NCBI GenBank assembly: GCA_019873655.1
Contig: JAIOAU010000007.1
Span: forward strand, 1-64,000
DNA length: 64,000 bases
Source of the DNA: Chloroflexota bacterium
Lineage (GTDB): Bacteria; Chloroflexota; Anaerolineae; Anaerolineales; Villigracilaceae
Direction: 5' to 3'
Shown: positions 25,837-34,524 of the stretch, in pieces
Layout of the letters: the number at the start of each line of letters is the position of its first letter
Numbering within the stretch: the first letter of the stretch is position 1
The notes under the pieces: model-generated
What the model saw: only the letters and a program-made list of their open reading frames with translations
Told to the model about the DNA's origin: nothing
The model's database searches: none
Program-made: the position numbers and the translations under genes

Positions 25837-26757
25837 ATGGAAAGTCAAGACATCAAAAACGCCATCTCCGGCATCCTGGTCGTGGATAAGCCGGTCGGGA
25901 TGACCTCTCACGACGTGGTCGAGGTCATCCGCAAAGGGACCGGCATCCGCCGCGCCGGGCACACCGGCACGCTCGACCCGCGCGCCTCCGGCGTGCTGGT
26001 CATCCTGATTGGCCCGGCCGTGCGCCTGAGCGAATTCGTCTCGGCCTCCGACAAGCGCTACCAGGCCATCCTGCGCCTGGGCAGCACGACCGACACCTAC
26101 GACGCCGACGGCCGCTTCACCCGTCAGGCCAGCGCCCCGGTCAACATCACTGAGGAACAATTCGAGAAAGTGCTCAAAGGCTTTATCGGCGAGATCGAAC
26201 AGGTGCCGCCGCCCTACTCGGCGGTCAAAGTCCAGGGCCGCAAAGCCTACGAAATGGCCCGTCAGGGAGAGGAAGTAGACCTCGAACCGCGCAAGATCAC
26301 CGTCTATCACCTCGAGGTGCTGGAATGGGCGCCGCCGGAGGTGGTCATCGACGTACACTGCTCCTCGGGCACGTACGTGCGCTCGCTGGCCAACGACCTG
26401 GGCGCGGCCCTCGGCTGCGGCGCTTACCTGGTCGGCCTGCGGCGGACGAAATCGGGACGCTTCAGCCTGCGCGACGCCGTCCCCCTGCGCAAACTGCAAG
26501 AGGCCTTCGCCGCTGGCAACTGGTACCAGTACCTCATCCCGGCCGCCGAAGCCCTGGCCGATTGGCCGGCCGTCGAACTCAACCCCGACGAGGTCGAGGA
26601 AGTCAAACACGGCCACCGCGTCAAGGCCGCTCCTGATTCCAAGCCCGGCCTGGTGCGCGGCGTTTCCATGGCCGGCGAACTGATCGCCATCATGGACCTG
26701 GCAACCGGCGAGGATGGCTCCCTTGAGTGGCAGCCCAAGAAAGTCTTCTTCTCCTGA
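25837..26757 (+). CDS. truB: tRNA pseudouridine-55 synthase
   Basis: The 306-residue enzyme isomerises U55 in the tRNA T-loop. GHTGTLDPRASGVLVI contains the catalytic Asp; KPVGMTSHDVV at the start and SGTYVRSLANDLGAALGCGAYL later are family blocks. The start ATG 25837 has a very good AGGAGG site seven bases upstream; a longer in-frame reading from 25774 would begin inside the nrnA stop but lacks homology. The C-terminal PUA-like part is short. Confidence 0.94.
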   Translation: MESQDIKNAISGILVVDKPVGMTSHDVVEVIRKGTGIRRAGHTGTLDPRASGVLVILIGPAVRLSEFVSASDKRYQAILRLGSTTDTYDADGRFTRQASAPVNITEEQFEKVLKGFIGEIEQVPPPYSAVKVQGRKAYEMARQGEEVDLEPRKITVYHLEVLEWAPPEVVIDVHCSSGTYVRSLANDLGAALGCGAYLVGLRRTKSGRFSLRDAVPLRKLQEAFAAGNWYQYLIPAAEALADWPAVELNPDEVEEVKHGHRVKAAPDSKPGLVRGVSMAGELIAIMDLATGEDGSLEWQPKKVFFS

Positions 26758-26802
26758 ACCCTGCGCCTGGAACTCCTTCCGCAAGACCTCAACAGGGCAA
26801 AT

Positions 26803-27726
26803 GTGACTCATTTCCGCTCCCTCGATGATCTTGCCCTGCAAAACGCCTGGCTGACCATCGGCGTCTTCGACGGCGTCCACCGCGGCCATCGTCAACTGCT
26901 GGAGCGCCTGGTCGAAGGCGCCCGCCGCGCCGCCAGCCCCTCGGTGGTGGTGACTTTCTACCCGCATCCGGCCGTGGTCCTGGGGGGCCAAAAGGACTTC
27001 GCTTACCTGTCTCTGCCGGACGAAAAAGCCGCCCTACTGAGCGAACTGGGCGTCGAACATGTCGTCACCCTGCCCTTCGACCGCGCCCTGGCCCAGCAAA
27101 GCGCCGAGACCTTCATGGACCGCGTCTGGCGCGCCATCGGCCTGCGCCATCTCCTGATCGGCCACGACTTCGCTCTCGGCCGCGGCCGTCAGGGCGACGC
27201 CGCCCGTCTGACGGACATCGGCCGCCGGCTGGGGTACACCGTCGAGGTCTTCGCGCCGGTACGGCGGGAGGGAGCGATCATCTCCTCGACGGCCATCCGC
27301 GCCGCGCTGGCCGCGGGTCGGGTCGCCGAAGCCGCCGCCTTGCTCGGCCGTCCCTACGCCCTGAGCGGGCCGGTCATCCACGGCGACGGGCGCGGCCGGC
27401 ACATCAACATCCCGACCGCCAACCTGCAGATCGCGCCCGAAAAACTCATCCCCGGGCGAGGAATCTACGCCGCCTGGGCCTGGGTCGGCGGCGAGCGCCG
27501 TCCCGCCGCCGTCAACATCGGCGTCAACCCGACTTTCACGCCCAGCCGTCAGACCGTCAGCGTGGAAGCCCACCTGCTCGATTTCTCCGGCAACCTGTAC
27601 GGGCGGGAACTGCGTCTCGAATTCATCGAATGGCTGCGCGGCGAACAAAAATTCCCCTCCGTCGAGGCGCTCCTCGCCCAAATCCAGGCCGACATCGGCC
27701 GCGTGAGGAAAATCCTTATCGAGTAG
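26803..27726 (+). CDS. ribF: Bifunctional riboflavin kinase/FAD synthetase
   Basis: The 307-residue enzyme makes FMN and then FAD. The N-terminal adenylyltransferase domain has GVFDGVHRGHRQLL and FYPHPAVVLG, with SSTAIRAALAAG closing the site. The C-terminal kinase domain has GHGDGRGRHINIPTANL-type blocks (here VIHGDGRGRHINIPTANL), then NIGVNPTF and EAHLLDFSGNLYG. Start GTG 26803 lacks a strong ribosome site. It ends the nusA operon, followed by a hairpin terminator. Confidence 0.94.
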   Translation: MTHFRSLDDLALQNAWLTIGVFDGVHRGHRQLLERLVEGARRAASPSVVVTFYPHPAVVLGGQKDFAYLSLPDEKAALLSELGVEHVVTLPFDRALAQQSAETFMDRVWRAIGLRHLLIGHDFALGRGRQGDAARLTDIGRRLGYTVEVFAPVRREGAIISSTAIRAALAAGRVAEAAALLGRPYALSGPVIHGDGRGRHINIPTANLQIAPEKLIPGRGIYAAWAWVGGERRPAAVNIGVNPTFTPSRQTVSVEAHLLDFSGNLYGRELRLEFIEWLRGEQKFPSVEALLAQIQADIGRVRKILIE

Positions 27727-27731
27727 TCAAA

Positions 27732-27757
27732 CGCCCCGGTGGTCAACCGGGGCGTCT
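27732..27757 (+). terminator. Terminator after ribF
   Basis: CGCCCCGGT (27732-27740) and ACCGGGGCG (27746-27754) form a 9-bp stem, followed by TCTTC. The T-run is weak. The following gap to 27956 shows no gene. Confidence 0.6.
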
Positions 27758-27956
27758 TCATCAGATGCAGGATCAGCCAAGCTTACTTGTCTTTTCCATT
27801 TCTCTCCCCGCCTATCAGCCTTTCACGGAAAGAGCGAATACCGTTATCCAATTCTCCCGCAATCTTCCCGATCCGGCCCGCACTAAAAAGGAACATCCTA
27901 CTGCCAGAATAACAGGTCATTTAGGGAGACCCAATTTGGCAAATATTGCTCTTTCT

Positions 27957-29015
27957 TTACGAAGCAGCGGGAGTCAGCACGCGGGCAAAATCGGCCGGCT
28001 GAACGCCGGGCGACTCGACCGAGCGACGAGCGTAGAACTGCGCCACTGCTTCGGTCACGGACTCTGGATCTGCGCTAACACCGTCCAGGCTTTTTTCCAG
28101 CGCAGGCAAATCTCCCGCCGGGAAAAAGAAGAAGTCGCCTGAAATATGCACATCGCGCAGTTTTCCGTTCTCATTGACTGCTGTGACTCGGATCAGTCCG
28201 CCCGGCGTTTTGAGCATGTTCTGGACTACGTACACACCCTCGCGAATCTTGATCTGGCGGGCATCGGGACGGCGGCGATCGTTGGCGAACAACCACTCAT
28301 CCGTGTACCGTTCGGCTTGCAGTTCATCGGCTTTGGCAACCAGTTCCGGATCCGGAACAGTTTTATACGTCATTGGACCAAGAAGGGCCTCGTAACGGCG
28401 GGCCAGCGCGTCGCCCAACGCACGCGTCTCGGGCATTTTTCCAGTCTCGCGTAGGAAGGTGCTCAGATTTTCCTGGAGGGTTTTGAAAACCTTGTCGCGG
28501 AACTTTTCATCCGGCACCCGCAGACATTTGCTCATCATATCGTAATCGAAATCGAGGATGAAATTGCCCACAAGGATGACCATGTCGTTAATCTCGGCCG
28601 CTCCGGTGCCGGATACTTTGCGCCCGTTCGCAATGATGTCGTTGACCGGCTTGTACTCCGCCGCCACGCCAAACTCCCGGTAGGTCTCGATGACCGGCGC
28701 GAGGAATTTACGATAGAACTCATCCTTGCTTTCCGGAATCTCGGGCCTGTCCTTATGCAGGATGAGCTGGAAAAATAACTGGTTGCCATCCAGATAGACC
28801 GCGCCGCCGCCCACTTCGCGCCGGAAGACAGGAATATTATTCTCGCGGACAAAGTCCAGGTCGATTTCCTGCTCGGCATCCTGGTGAAACCCGATGCAAA
28901 CGTAAGGCGTAGCAGGGCGCAGGATGAAAAATGCCTCGTGTTGCAAATAGGCTGCTGCATGGTAAAGGGCCTGACTGTGTTCCCAGGAAACCTTGTCGAG
29001 AAAGAAATAATCCAT
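27957..29015 (-). CDS. lplA: Lipoate-protein ligase A-like protein
   Basis: The 352-residue protein attaches lipoate to a target lysine via lipoyl-AMP. The LplA blocks are visible: FRREVGGGAVYLDGNQLFFQLIL near residues 65-85, the carrier-binding lysine in NGRKVSGTGAAE near 135-145, and a C-terminal accessory domain (GGLIRVTAVNENGKLRDVHISGDFFFFP). It is the last gene of the hydrogenase cluster. With the lipoyl carrier gene at 34525-34971 in the same cluster, a dedicated ligase/carrier pair is the obvious reading, as in sHdr clusters. Start ATG 29015 has AAGGAG. Octanoate versus lipoate as substrate cannot be told. Confidence 0.88.
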   Translation of the reverse strand: MDYFFLDKVSWEHSQALYHAAAYLQHEAFFILRPATPYVCIGFHQDAEQEIDLDFVRENNIPVFRREVGGGAVYLDGNQLFFQLILHKDRPEIPESKDEFYRKFLAPVIETYREFGVAAEYKPVNDIIANGRKVSGTGAAEINDMVILVGNFILDFDYDMMSKCLRVPDEKFRDKVFKTLQENLSTFLRETGKMPETRALGDALARRYEALLGPMTYKTVPDPELVAKADELQAERYTDEWLFANDRRRPDARQIKIREGVYVVQNMLKTPGGLIRVTAVNENGKLRDVHISGDFFFFPAGDLPALEKSLDGVSADPESVTEAVAQFYARRSVESPGVQPADFARVLTPAAS

Positions 29016-29065
29016 TTGTATTCTCCTTTGTGGTATTCTGAATTCAAATGACTGTCAAGAACCGT

Positions 29066-29557
29066 TCATTCGATCAATCCCCACTCCCTTAGAACGCGCT
29101 CGGCGCGGGTCAGGATTTCTGGCATGACCGCTTCGATTTGCGGGCTGATGCCGTAGCCGATAGAGAGATCTACAGGCTGGGCGCCGACCAAATGCAAATA
29201 TTCAGGGAATTTGTCGCGGAACTTCGCTAGTCCGAGCACTTCCTGGAACGTGATCTGATGGTCAGACATCTTGATATTACGATAGAGGGGAATTTCGTCT
29301 TTGGCCAACTCCATGACCGATCCCGGCAGGGAGAAACGGGAAACCATCGAATCCAACACCAGCAGATGGGAAGCCTCTTCCACCCAGGGCAATAAATTCA
29401 GCCCCAGCGCTCCGCCATCGAGGAATTCGATTTGCGGATATTTTCTCCCAAAACGTTCCTCGAGCCGTTTTAAGGCGAAGACCCCCAATCCTTCGTCACG
29501 GTTAAGTGTATTACCCAAGCCAAGGACGATTCTCCGGGTTGCTCCAATCATGTTCAT
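29066..29557 (-). CDS. hynD: [NiFe] hydrogenase maturation protease
   Basis: The endopeptidase of about 163 residues trims the C-terminus of the hydrogenase large subunit after nickel insertion. LGLGNTLNRDEGLGVFALKRLEE matches the HyaD/HycI signature with a nickel-binding acidic residue; LDSMV supplies the second and SDHQITFQEVLGLAKF the conserved His region. The substrate, the large subunit encoded just upstream, still carries its C-terminal extension. Start is ATG 29557 (or 29551); neither has a clear ribosome site, and a strong 15-bp hairpin lies just upstream. That may lower its output relative to the structural genes. Confidence 0.88.
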   Translation of the reverse strand: MNMIGATRRIVLGLGNTLNRDEGLGVFALKRLEERFGRKYPQIEFLDGGALGLNLLPWVEEASHLLVLDSMVSRFSLPGSVMELAKDEIPLYRNIKMSDHQITFQEVLGLAKFRDKFPEYLHLVGAQPVDLSIGYGISPQIEAVMPEILTRAERVLREWGLIE

Positions 29558-29579
29558 TGCCAGAAACGAATGATTATCT

Positions 29580-29621
29580 ATTGGATCAGGGCGCAGTCCT
29601 AGAACCGCGCCCTGATCCAAT
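29580..29621 (-). promoter_or_regulatory. 15-bp intercistronic hairpin between hynL and hynD
   Basis: ATTGGATCAGGGCGC (29580-29594) and GCGCCCTGATCCAAT (29607-29621) are perfect complements around a 12-base loop. It fills the gap between the large-subunit stop and the protease start, with no T-run after it. It is likely an RNA-processing, stability or translation-tuning element. Confidence 0.75.
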
Positions 29622-29633
29622 GCTTGTTTGGCA

Positions 29634-31373
29634 TCAATCGATGCACACCGTCAAACCGGTCGCAACCTCGCTCAGGTCATTCCCGTCTGCATCCACCATG
29701 TGGATGGCGCAAGCCATGCATGGATCAAACGAATGGATGGTACGCAGGATCTCAAGCGGCAGTTCGGGATTGGCCAACGGTGTTCCGACCAGCGACGCCT
29801 CGTAGGCGCCAGGTTGTCCCTTATGATCACGCGGTGAACCGTTCCAAGTGGTGGGCACGACCATCTGGTAGTTGGTCAGTTTGCCGTTGTCAATCACGCA
29901 CCAGTGACCGAGGGCGCCACGCGGGGCTTCCATATAGCCGAAACCTTCGGCATGGGCGGGCCAGGTGGTCGGTTCCCATTTCTCGCCGTTGAAGGTGTCG
30001 GTGTCACCAGCCTTGATCGCGTCGATCAGGTCGTTGTAAGTCTTGAGCATAAAGTCGGCAAAGACCTTGGTCTCGATGGCGCGGGCGGCGGTGCGTCCCA
30101 GCGTGGAGAAGACAGCGGAGAGCGGCGCGCCGAGCGCGTCGAGAACCATGTTGGTCAGTTCCACGGTCTGCTCGTGACCCTTGGCATACATCGCCAGCAC
30201 ACGCGCCAGCGGGCCGACTTCCATCGGGGTCTCTGCCCAGCGCGGGGCCTTGAGCCAGGAGTACTTCTGCTCGACTTCCAGCTGCTCATAGGGCGGTCTG
30301 GGGCCGGTGTAGTTGAACTTGGTCTCACCTTCCCAGGGATGCAGACCGGCTTCGTCGCCGACGCTCTGCTCGTACCACGAGTGCGCCACAAATTCCTGCA
30401 TCTTCTCGAAGTCGCGCGGATCGGGTTCCTGAATATTGGCCAGGTCGCGGCCAATAATGACCGAACGCGGCACAAGGAACTTGGAAGTGTCGCTGTTGTC
30501 AGTATCTGGGAACTCGCCCCAGGTCAGGAAGTTGCCAAGCCCTTCCCCCAAACCGGCATAATCCAAGTAGTAGGGCGCAATAGCCAGCAGGTCCGGCAAA
30601 TAGACCTGATCAACGAACTGAATCATCCGGTCAATGCTGTCCTTGATGATGGACAGGCGTTCTGCATTGATAGCCGTGTCAGAATTCATGTCAATTGGCA
30701 TGGGCACGCCGCCCACCACAAAGTTCGGGTGCGGATTCTTGCCGCCGAAGATGGTGTGGATCTTGGTAAACGTGCGCTGCGCGTCCAAGGCTTCCAGGTA
30801 GTGCGCCACAGCCAGCAGGTTAATTTCGGGCGGGAGCTTGTAAGCCGGATGGCCCCAGTAGGCGTTGGCAAAGATGGAGAGCTGGCCGCTGTCCACAATC
30901 GCCTTGACCTTGTTCTTCACATCCGAGAAGTAACCCGGTGAAGCGTTCGGCCAGGGGGAGATCGCCTTCTGAATGTCAGCGGTTGCAGCCGGGTCCGCGC
31001 TAAGGCATCCGGTAACATCGACCCAGTCGAGGGCGTGCAGGTGATAGAAATGCATCACGTGGTCATGGACGTATTGCTGGGCGATCATCAGGTTGCGAAT
31101 CAGGTTGGCGGCCTTGGGGATTTTGATGTTCAAGGCATCTTCCACCGAGCGGATCGAAGCAAAGGAATGGACGGTGGTGCAAACGCCGCAGGCGCGCTGG
31201 GCAAAAGCCCAGGCATCGCGCGGGTCGCGGCCTTTCAGGATGATTTCGATGCCGCGTACCATTGTGCCGGAGGAATATGCCTTCGTGATGGTGTTACGGG
31301 AGTCCACTTCCGCTTCGATGCGCAGGTGGCCTTCGATACGGGTAATGGGGTCAATAACTAGTCTCTGTGCCAT
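29634..31373 (-). CDS. hynL: [NiFe] hydrogenase large subunit (Isp-type, group 1-like)
   Basis: The 579-residue subunit holds the Ni-Fe site. The N-terminal L1 motif is RIEGH...RACGVCTTVH and the C-terminal L2 motif is DPCMACAIH; all four nickel-binding cysteines are present. After the His a 21-residue tail remains (MVDADGND..., ending TVCID), which the protease gene downstream would remove. Gene order small-Isp1-Isp2-large matches the Isp-type hydrogenases known from Allochromatium, Thiocapsa and Aquifex relatives. H2 oxidation or production would pass electrons through the small subunit to Isp1/Isp2. Start ATG 31373 has AGGAGG. The exact group number needs a tree. Confidence 0.93.
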   Translation of the reverse strand: MAQRLVIDPITRIEGHLRIEAEVDSRNTITKAYSSGTMVRGIEIILKGRDPRDAWAFAQRACGVCTTVHSFASIRSVEDALNIKIPKAANLIRNLMIAQQYVHDHVMHFYHLHALDWVDVTGCLSADPAATADIQKAISPWPNASPGYFSDVKNKVKAIVDSGQLSIFANAYWGHPAYKLPPEINLLAVAHYLEALDAQRTFTKIHTIFGGKNPHPNFVVGGVPMPIDMNSDTAINAERLSIIKDSIDRMIQFVDQVYLPDLLAIAPYYLDYAGLGEGLGNFLTWGEFPDTDNSDTSKFLVPRSVIIGRDLANIQEPDPRDFEKMQEFVAHSWYEQSVGDEAGLHPWEGETKFNYTGPRPPYEQLEVEQKYSWLKAPRWAETPMEVGPLARVLAMYAKGHEQTVELTNMVLDALGAPLSAVFSTLGRTAARAIETKVFADFMLKTYNDLIDAIKAGDTDTFNGEKWEPTTWPAHAEGFGYMEAPRGALGHWCVIDNGKLTNYQMVVPTTWNGSPRDHKGQPGAYEASLVGTPLANPELPLEILRTIHSFDPCMACAIHMVDADGNDLSEVATGLTVCID

Positions 31374-31383
31374 GGGATACCTC

Positions 31384-32649
31384 CTACTCCACCAGGGCGT
31401 CGGCGACCATCTGCGCCAGCCCGATGACTTTCCAATCGAGTTTGAAATGATCCACGCTGTCGGTAAACTGCAAGCGGCAGTTGGAACAGGTCATGACAAC
31501 CGTCTTTGCTCCGACTTTGTTCACCTGGTCAATCTTGAGTTCGAATGCAGCGTAGCGGACCGGATCGGCAGCCTTGACAGCAATCACGCCGCCGCCGCCG
31601 CCACAGCAAACAGACTGCTCGCGGTTGGGGGTCATTTCCTTGAACGATTCAGGAGCCAGAACCTTGAGGATGTCGCGCGGCTCCTGGATATGACCACCCT
31701 TGCGCTGGATCTTACAGGCGTCGTGGAAGGTGATCGTACCATCGCCGTCAAAAGCGCCCGGCTTCAGCCTGATCCTGCCGCTGCCCACCAGTTCTCCCAG
31801 AACGCCGGTGATGTGGATGATTTCGAAATCATTGGCCTCGGGCAGCCAGTTGGCAGCATGCCAGCGCAGAGCGTCGTAGGCATGGCCGCACTCGGTCACC
31901 ACGATGCGCTTGACGCCCAGTTCCTTCGCGCCTTCCAGCACACGGCTGAGAAAGAGTTTGGTGTTCTCCTCACTGCCCTGGTAGAAACCGAAGTTGACAA
32001 CTTCGCGCGCCTTGCTGCTCACCGTCCATTTTTCGCCAGCCGCGTTGAGAATTTTGGCAATGGCGGCAATATTGGTGGGGAATTTCATCACTTCGATGGA
32101 AGAGAAGACAACCAGGGTATCTGCTCCCTGCACGTCGCGCGGAATCTCGACTTCCCATTCGTCGGCCACCCACTCCAGGCGCTGGTCCCAGACCGAGTCG
32201 GTCATACCCAGCGGGCTGCCCTCCTCGATCTGTTTGTTGACCGCCGTCATCAGGTCTGCGGGGACCATCCCGGCGGCGGCCAGACCGGCTCGCATTCCAT
32301 GGAGAAGCGAGCCAAGGTCAATGCCCATCGGGCAGACCATCGAGCACTTGTTGCAGACGGTGCAGGCGTAGTAGTTCAAGTCGCTCCAGTGCTGGAGGTC
32401 TTCGTCGGTGATGCGTTTGTCAATGCCCAAAGCGGTCTTGATAGCGCCAAAGATGGTGAAACGTTGCTCATAAGCGCGGCGCAGCAGTTCGACTTTCCAG
32501 ACAGGAGCATATTCCGGGTTGCCGGTCGCCTGATAGAAGTGGCAGGCCTCGGCGCACATCCCACAACGGGTACAGGCTTCGAGTTGGGAAGCCACCCAGC
32601 CGCCGGTCTCATGAACGAACGCGTTCAATGCTTGTTTGGTAGCAGTCAT
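31384..32649 (-). CDS. isp2: Isp2: HdrD-like Fe-S protein with CCG domains
   Basis: The 421-residue protein resembles the fused HdrC/HdrB (HdrD) subunit of heterodisulfide reductase. Two [4Fe-4S] motifs open it (CTRCGMCAEACH near 26-37; CTVCNKCSMVCP near 95-106). A first CCG-like domain is degenerate (TECGHAY only). The second is complete, with HDACKIQ, CCGGGGG and CSNCRLQF, the pattern that binds the non-cubane cluster doing disulfide chemistry. No membrane segment is seen, so it should dock on Isp1. Starts with AGGAGGTG before ATG 32649 and follows Isp1 by 10 bases. In this cluster it is the best candidate for a disulfide or persulfide-reducing site. Confidence 0.9.
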   Translation of the reverse strand: MTATKQALNAFVHETGGWVASQLEACTRCGMCAEACHFYQATGNPEYAPVWKVELLRRAYEQRFTIFGAIKTALGIDKRITDEDLQHWSDLNYYACTVCNKCSMVCPMGIDLGSLLHGMRAGLAAAGMVPADLMTAVNKQIEEGSPLGMTDSVWDQRLEWVADEWEVEIPRDVQGADTLVVFSSIEVMKFPTNIAAIAKILNAAGEKWTVSSKAREVVNFGFYQGSEENTKLFLSRVLEGAKELGVKRIVVTECGHAYDALRWHAANWLPEANDFEIIHITGVLGELVGSGRIRLKPGAFDGDGTITFHDACKIQRKGGHIQEPRDILKVLAPESFKEMTPNREQSVCCGGGGGVIAVKAADPVRYAAFELKIDQVNKVGAKTVVMTCSNCRLQFTDSVDHFKLDWKVIGLAQMVADALVE

Positions 32650-32659
32650 GTCACACCTC

Positions 32660-33337
32660 CTATACCCTCACGCCGCGCTTGCCGAATTCCTGGCCATGGA
32701 TGGCGCGCGAGAAGAAGTAAAAGATAAAGTGGGAGATGCGGCTGAGCGGGATCCAGATCAGCAACACATTCACCGAAATCATGTGCAGGCTGTACATGAC
32801 TTCATAGCGTGGGCCGAGGTGGTGGGTTAAAGCGTATCCCGTAATCATCGGCAGGAAAACGAACAGCCAAGCCAAGTATTCCGCCGGACCGGAGATGAGT
32901 CTCAAGACCGGGTGGATGATGCGGTTGATTAGCAGGATCAACATCCCAACGATGCCCGCTGCCGCCAGCCAGTCCACAATCGGCAAAGGCAGGGTTCCCC
33001 AACCAAAGCCGAGCAGGCTCTTGAAGACCAGCATGTGAGCGGTTCCCAGGAAAACGACCACGAACAATCCCAGGTGGAACAATCCGCCGCCGATGTAGAT
33101 CAAGGGATTGCGCTTGAAGGTGTTCTTGACCCACGGGATGAACGGCCAGACCAGGATGCCCTTCAGGAAGGACATGACCACGCCGCCGGCCTTGCTTCCC
33201 TTTGCCGGAACCCGGTCTTTGCTCCAGCCAAGTCCGATCACAGTCACCAGCCGGTAGATCATCCCGGCCACAAAGATGAGCAGCGCGGCATAGAAAAACG
33301 GGCCGCGTGCAAATTCAAGGATAGCAGTCCAGTTCAT
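32660..33337 (-). CDS. isp1: Isp1: NarI/DsrM-like membrane cytochrome b subunit
   Basis: The 225-residue protein has five hydrophobic segments. Histidines suited to b-heme binding occur in LFHLGLF, GTAHML, THHLG and YSLHMIS. The family includes NarI, DsrM, HdrE and hydrogenase Isp1, which pass electrons between a periplasmic enzyme, quinones and a cytoplasmic partner. The ATG at 33337 shares bases with the small-subunit stop (TGATG), so they are translationally coupled. An upstream in-frame extension is only the shadow of the small subunit. It should anchor the hydrogenase and connect it to Isp2. Confidence 0.88.
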   Translation of the reverse strand: MNWTAILEFARGPFFYAALLIFVAGMIYRLVTVIGLGWSKDRVPAKGSKAGGVVMSFLKGILVWPFIPWVKNTFKRNPLIYIGGGLFHLGLFVVVFLGTAHMLVFKSLLGFGWGTLPLPIVDWLAAAGIVGMLILLINRIIHPVLRLISGPAEYLAWLFVFLPMITGYALTHHLGPRYEVMYSLHMISVNVLLIWIPLSRISHFIFYFFSRAIHGQEFGKRGVRV

Positions 33338-34443
33338 CACTCGCCTCCTTTGGCCTTCTTCTTTGCTTGATTGACCAGCGTTGCTCCAACGCCAAGCGCC
33401 GCGCCAGCCGCCGCTGCAGCGCCGATCGCGGCCAGTTCGGGACGATCCAGCGGAGCCGACTGGCCCTGGTAGAACCCGCCGCCGTCCCAGAAATCGGGCT
33501 GCGAGCATCCCAGGCACGGATGCCCGGACTGGACCGGGAACGACAGCCCCGTATCCCAGCGGATGGAAGCGCAGGCGTTGTAAGTCGTGGGACCTTTGCA
33601 GCCCAACTTGTACAAGCAGTAGCCCTTCTTGGCGCCTTCGTCATCGAACGAGAGGGCAAACTTGCCCGCCTCGTAGAACGGGCGGCGCAGGCAGCGGTCG
33701 TGGACGGTCACACCGTAGAACGGCATCGGGCGGTGCAACCCGTCCAGTTCCGGCAGGGTACCGAAAATGGCAAAATGGGCGATCGTGCCAGTGGTGGCTT
33801 CTGGAATGGCCGGGCAGCCAGGAATGTTCACAACCGGCTTGTCGGTGATGAGTTCCCAAACGCCTTTCGCATCGGTGGGATTGGGCTTGGCCTTCGGCAG
33901 TCCGCCGAACGAAGCGCAGTTGCCGGTGGCGATGATCGCCGCCGCTCCGGCCGCGGCTTCCTGCAACAGGTCCAGAGCCGTCCGTCCGCCGACGGTGCAA
34001 TAAACCCCATCGTCTGCAACCGGGATGCTGCCTTCCACGACCAGGATGTACTGGCCGGCGTACCTTTGCATGGCGTCCTGCTTGGCCTGCTCCACCTGGA
34101 AACCGGCAGCAGCCGAAAGCGTCTCATGGTATTCGATGGTCAGCGTGTTGAGGACCAGGTTCACCAGCGTGGGCGAGTTCGATCGGGTGATGGCCTCGCT
34201 GCAGCCGGCGCAGTCCTGGAATTCCAGCCAGATGACCGGCAGGCGGGGCCTGGTCTCCAGGGCCTTGGCGATGACACGGTTGACGCTATAGCCGCGTCCC
34301 AGTCTGGGAGGCAATCCGCTGGCAGAGACCGGCGGAACGTTCGTCAACCCCATCGCGGCGGCCAGCAAGCCGCTCAGCTTGAGAAAATCGCGCCGTGAAA
34401 CGCCGCTTTTTTTCAAGCCCTCAGCAATGGTTTCTTCGGGCAT
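33337..34443 (-). CDS. hynS: [NiFe] hydrogenase small subunit with Tat signal
   Basis: The 368-residue subunit carries the Fe-S relay. A twin-arginine signal SRRDFLKLSG is at residues 16-25, so the enzyme is exported with its large subunit. Cluster ligands are seen in DCAGCSEA (proximal), GNCASFGG and PGCP, and in HDRC, YCLYKLGCKG, YNAC and HPCLGCSQPDFWD for the medial and distal clusters. A C-terminal Ala/Gly-rich hydrophobic stretch with a Lys-rich end (about 335-365) can serve as a membrane anchor. The ATG at 34443 has GGAGGA. A hairpin separates it from the lipoyl carrier gene upstream. Confidence 0.93.
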   Translation of the reverse strand: MPEETIAEGLKKSGVSRRDFLKLSGLLAAAMGLTNVPPVSASGLPPRLGRGYSVNRVIAKALETRPRLPVIWLEFQDCAGCSEAITRSNSPTLVNLVLNTLTIEYHETLSAAAGFQVEQAKQDAMQRYAGQYILVVEGSIPVADDGVYCTVGGRTALDLLQEAAAGAAAIIATGNCASFGGLPKAKPNPTDAKGVWELITDKPVVNIPGCPAIPEATTGTIAHFAIFGTLPELDGLHRPMPFYGVTVHDRCLRRPFYEAGKFALSFDDEGAKKGYCLYKLGCKGPTTYNACASIRWDTGLSFPVQSGHPCLGCSQPDFWDGGGFYQGQSAPLDRPELAAIGAAAAAGAALGVGATLVNQAKKKAKGGE

Positions 34444-34481
34444 ATCCTCCTCCTTCAGTAAGACAAGGTTAGAATAAATTT

Positions 34482-34518
34482 AGGAAGCATGCGCCGGTCA
34501 ACCGTTCGCATGCTTCCT
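34482..34518 (-). promoter_or_regulatory. 12-bp intercistronic hairpin between lbpA-like gene and hynS
   Basis: AGGAAGCATGCG (34482-34493) and CGCATGCTTCCT (34507-34518) pair perfectly; the 13-base loop can form a further CGGT/ACCG stem. On the coding strand it is followed by AAATTTATT, so partial termination between the sulfur-carrier and hydrogenase genes is possible. Confidence 0.7.
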
Positions 34519-34524
34519 GAACCA

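Noticed and set aside
27727-27956. tRNA or small gene in the ribF-lplA gap
   Set aside because: Only the ribF terminator was found; no cloverleaf or coding signal.
29634-34443. F420-non-reducing or Mvh-Hdr type hydrogenase
   Set aside because: There is no HdrA or MvhD; the small subunit has a Tat signal and the partner is a NarI-like cytochrome, which fits the Isp type.
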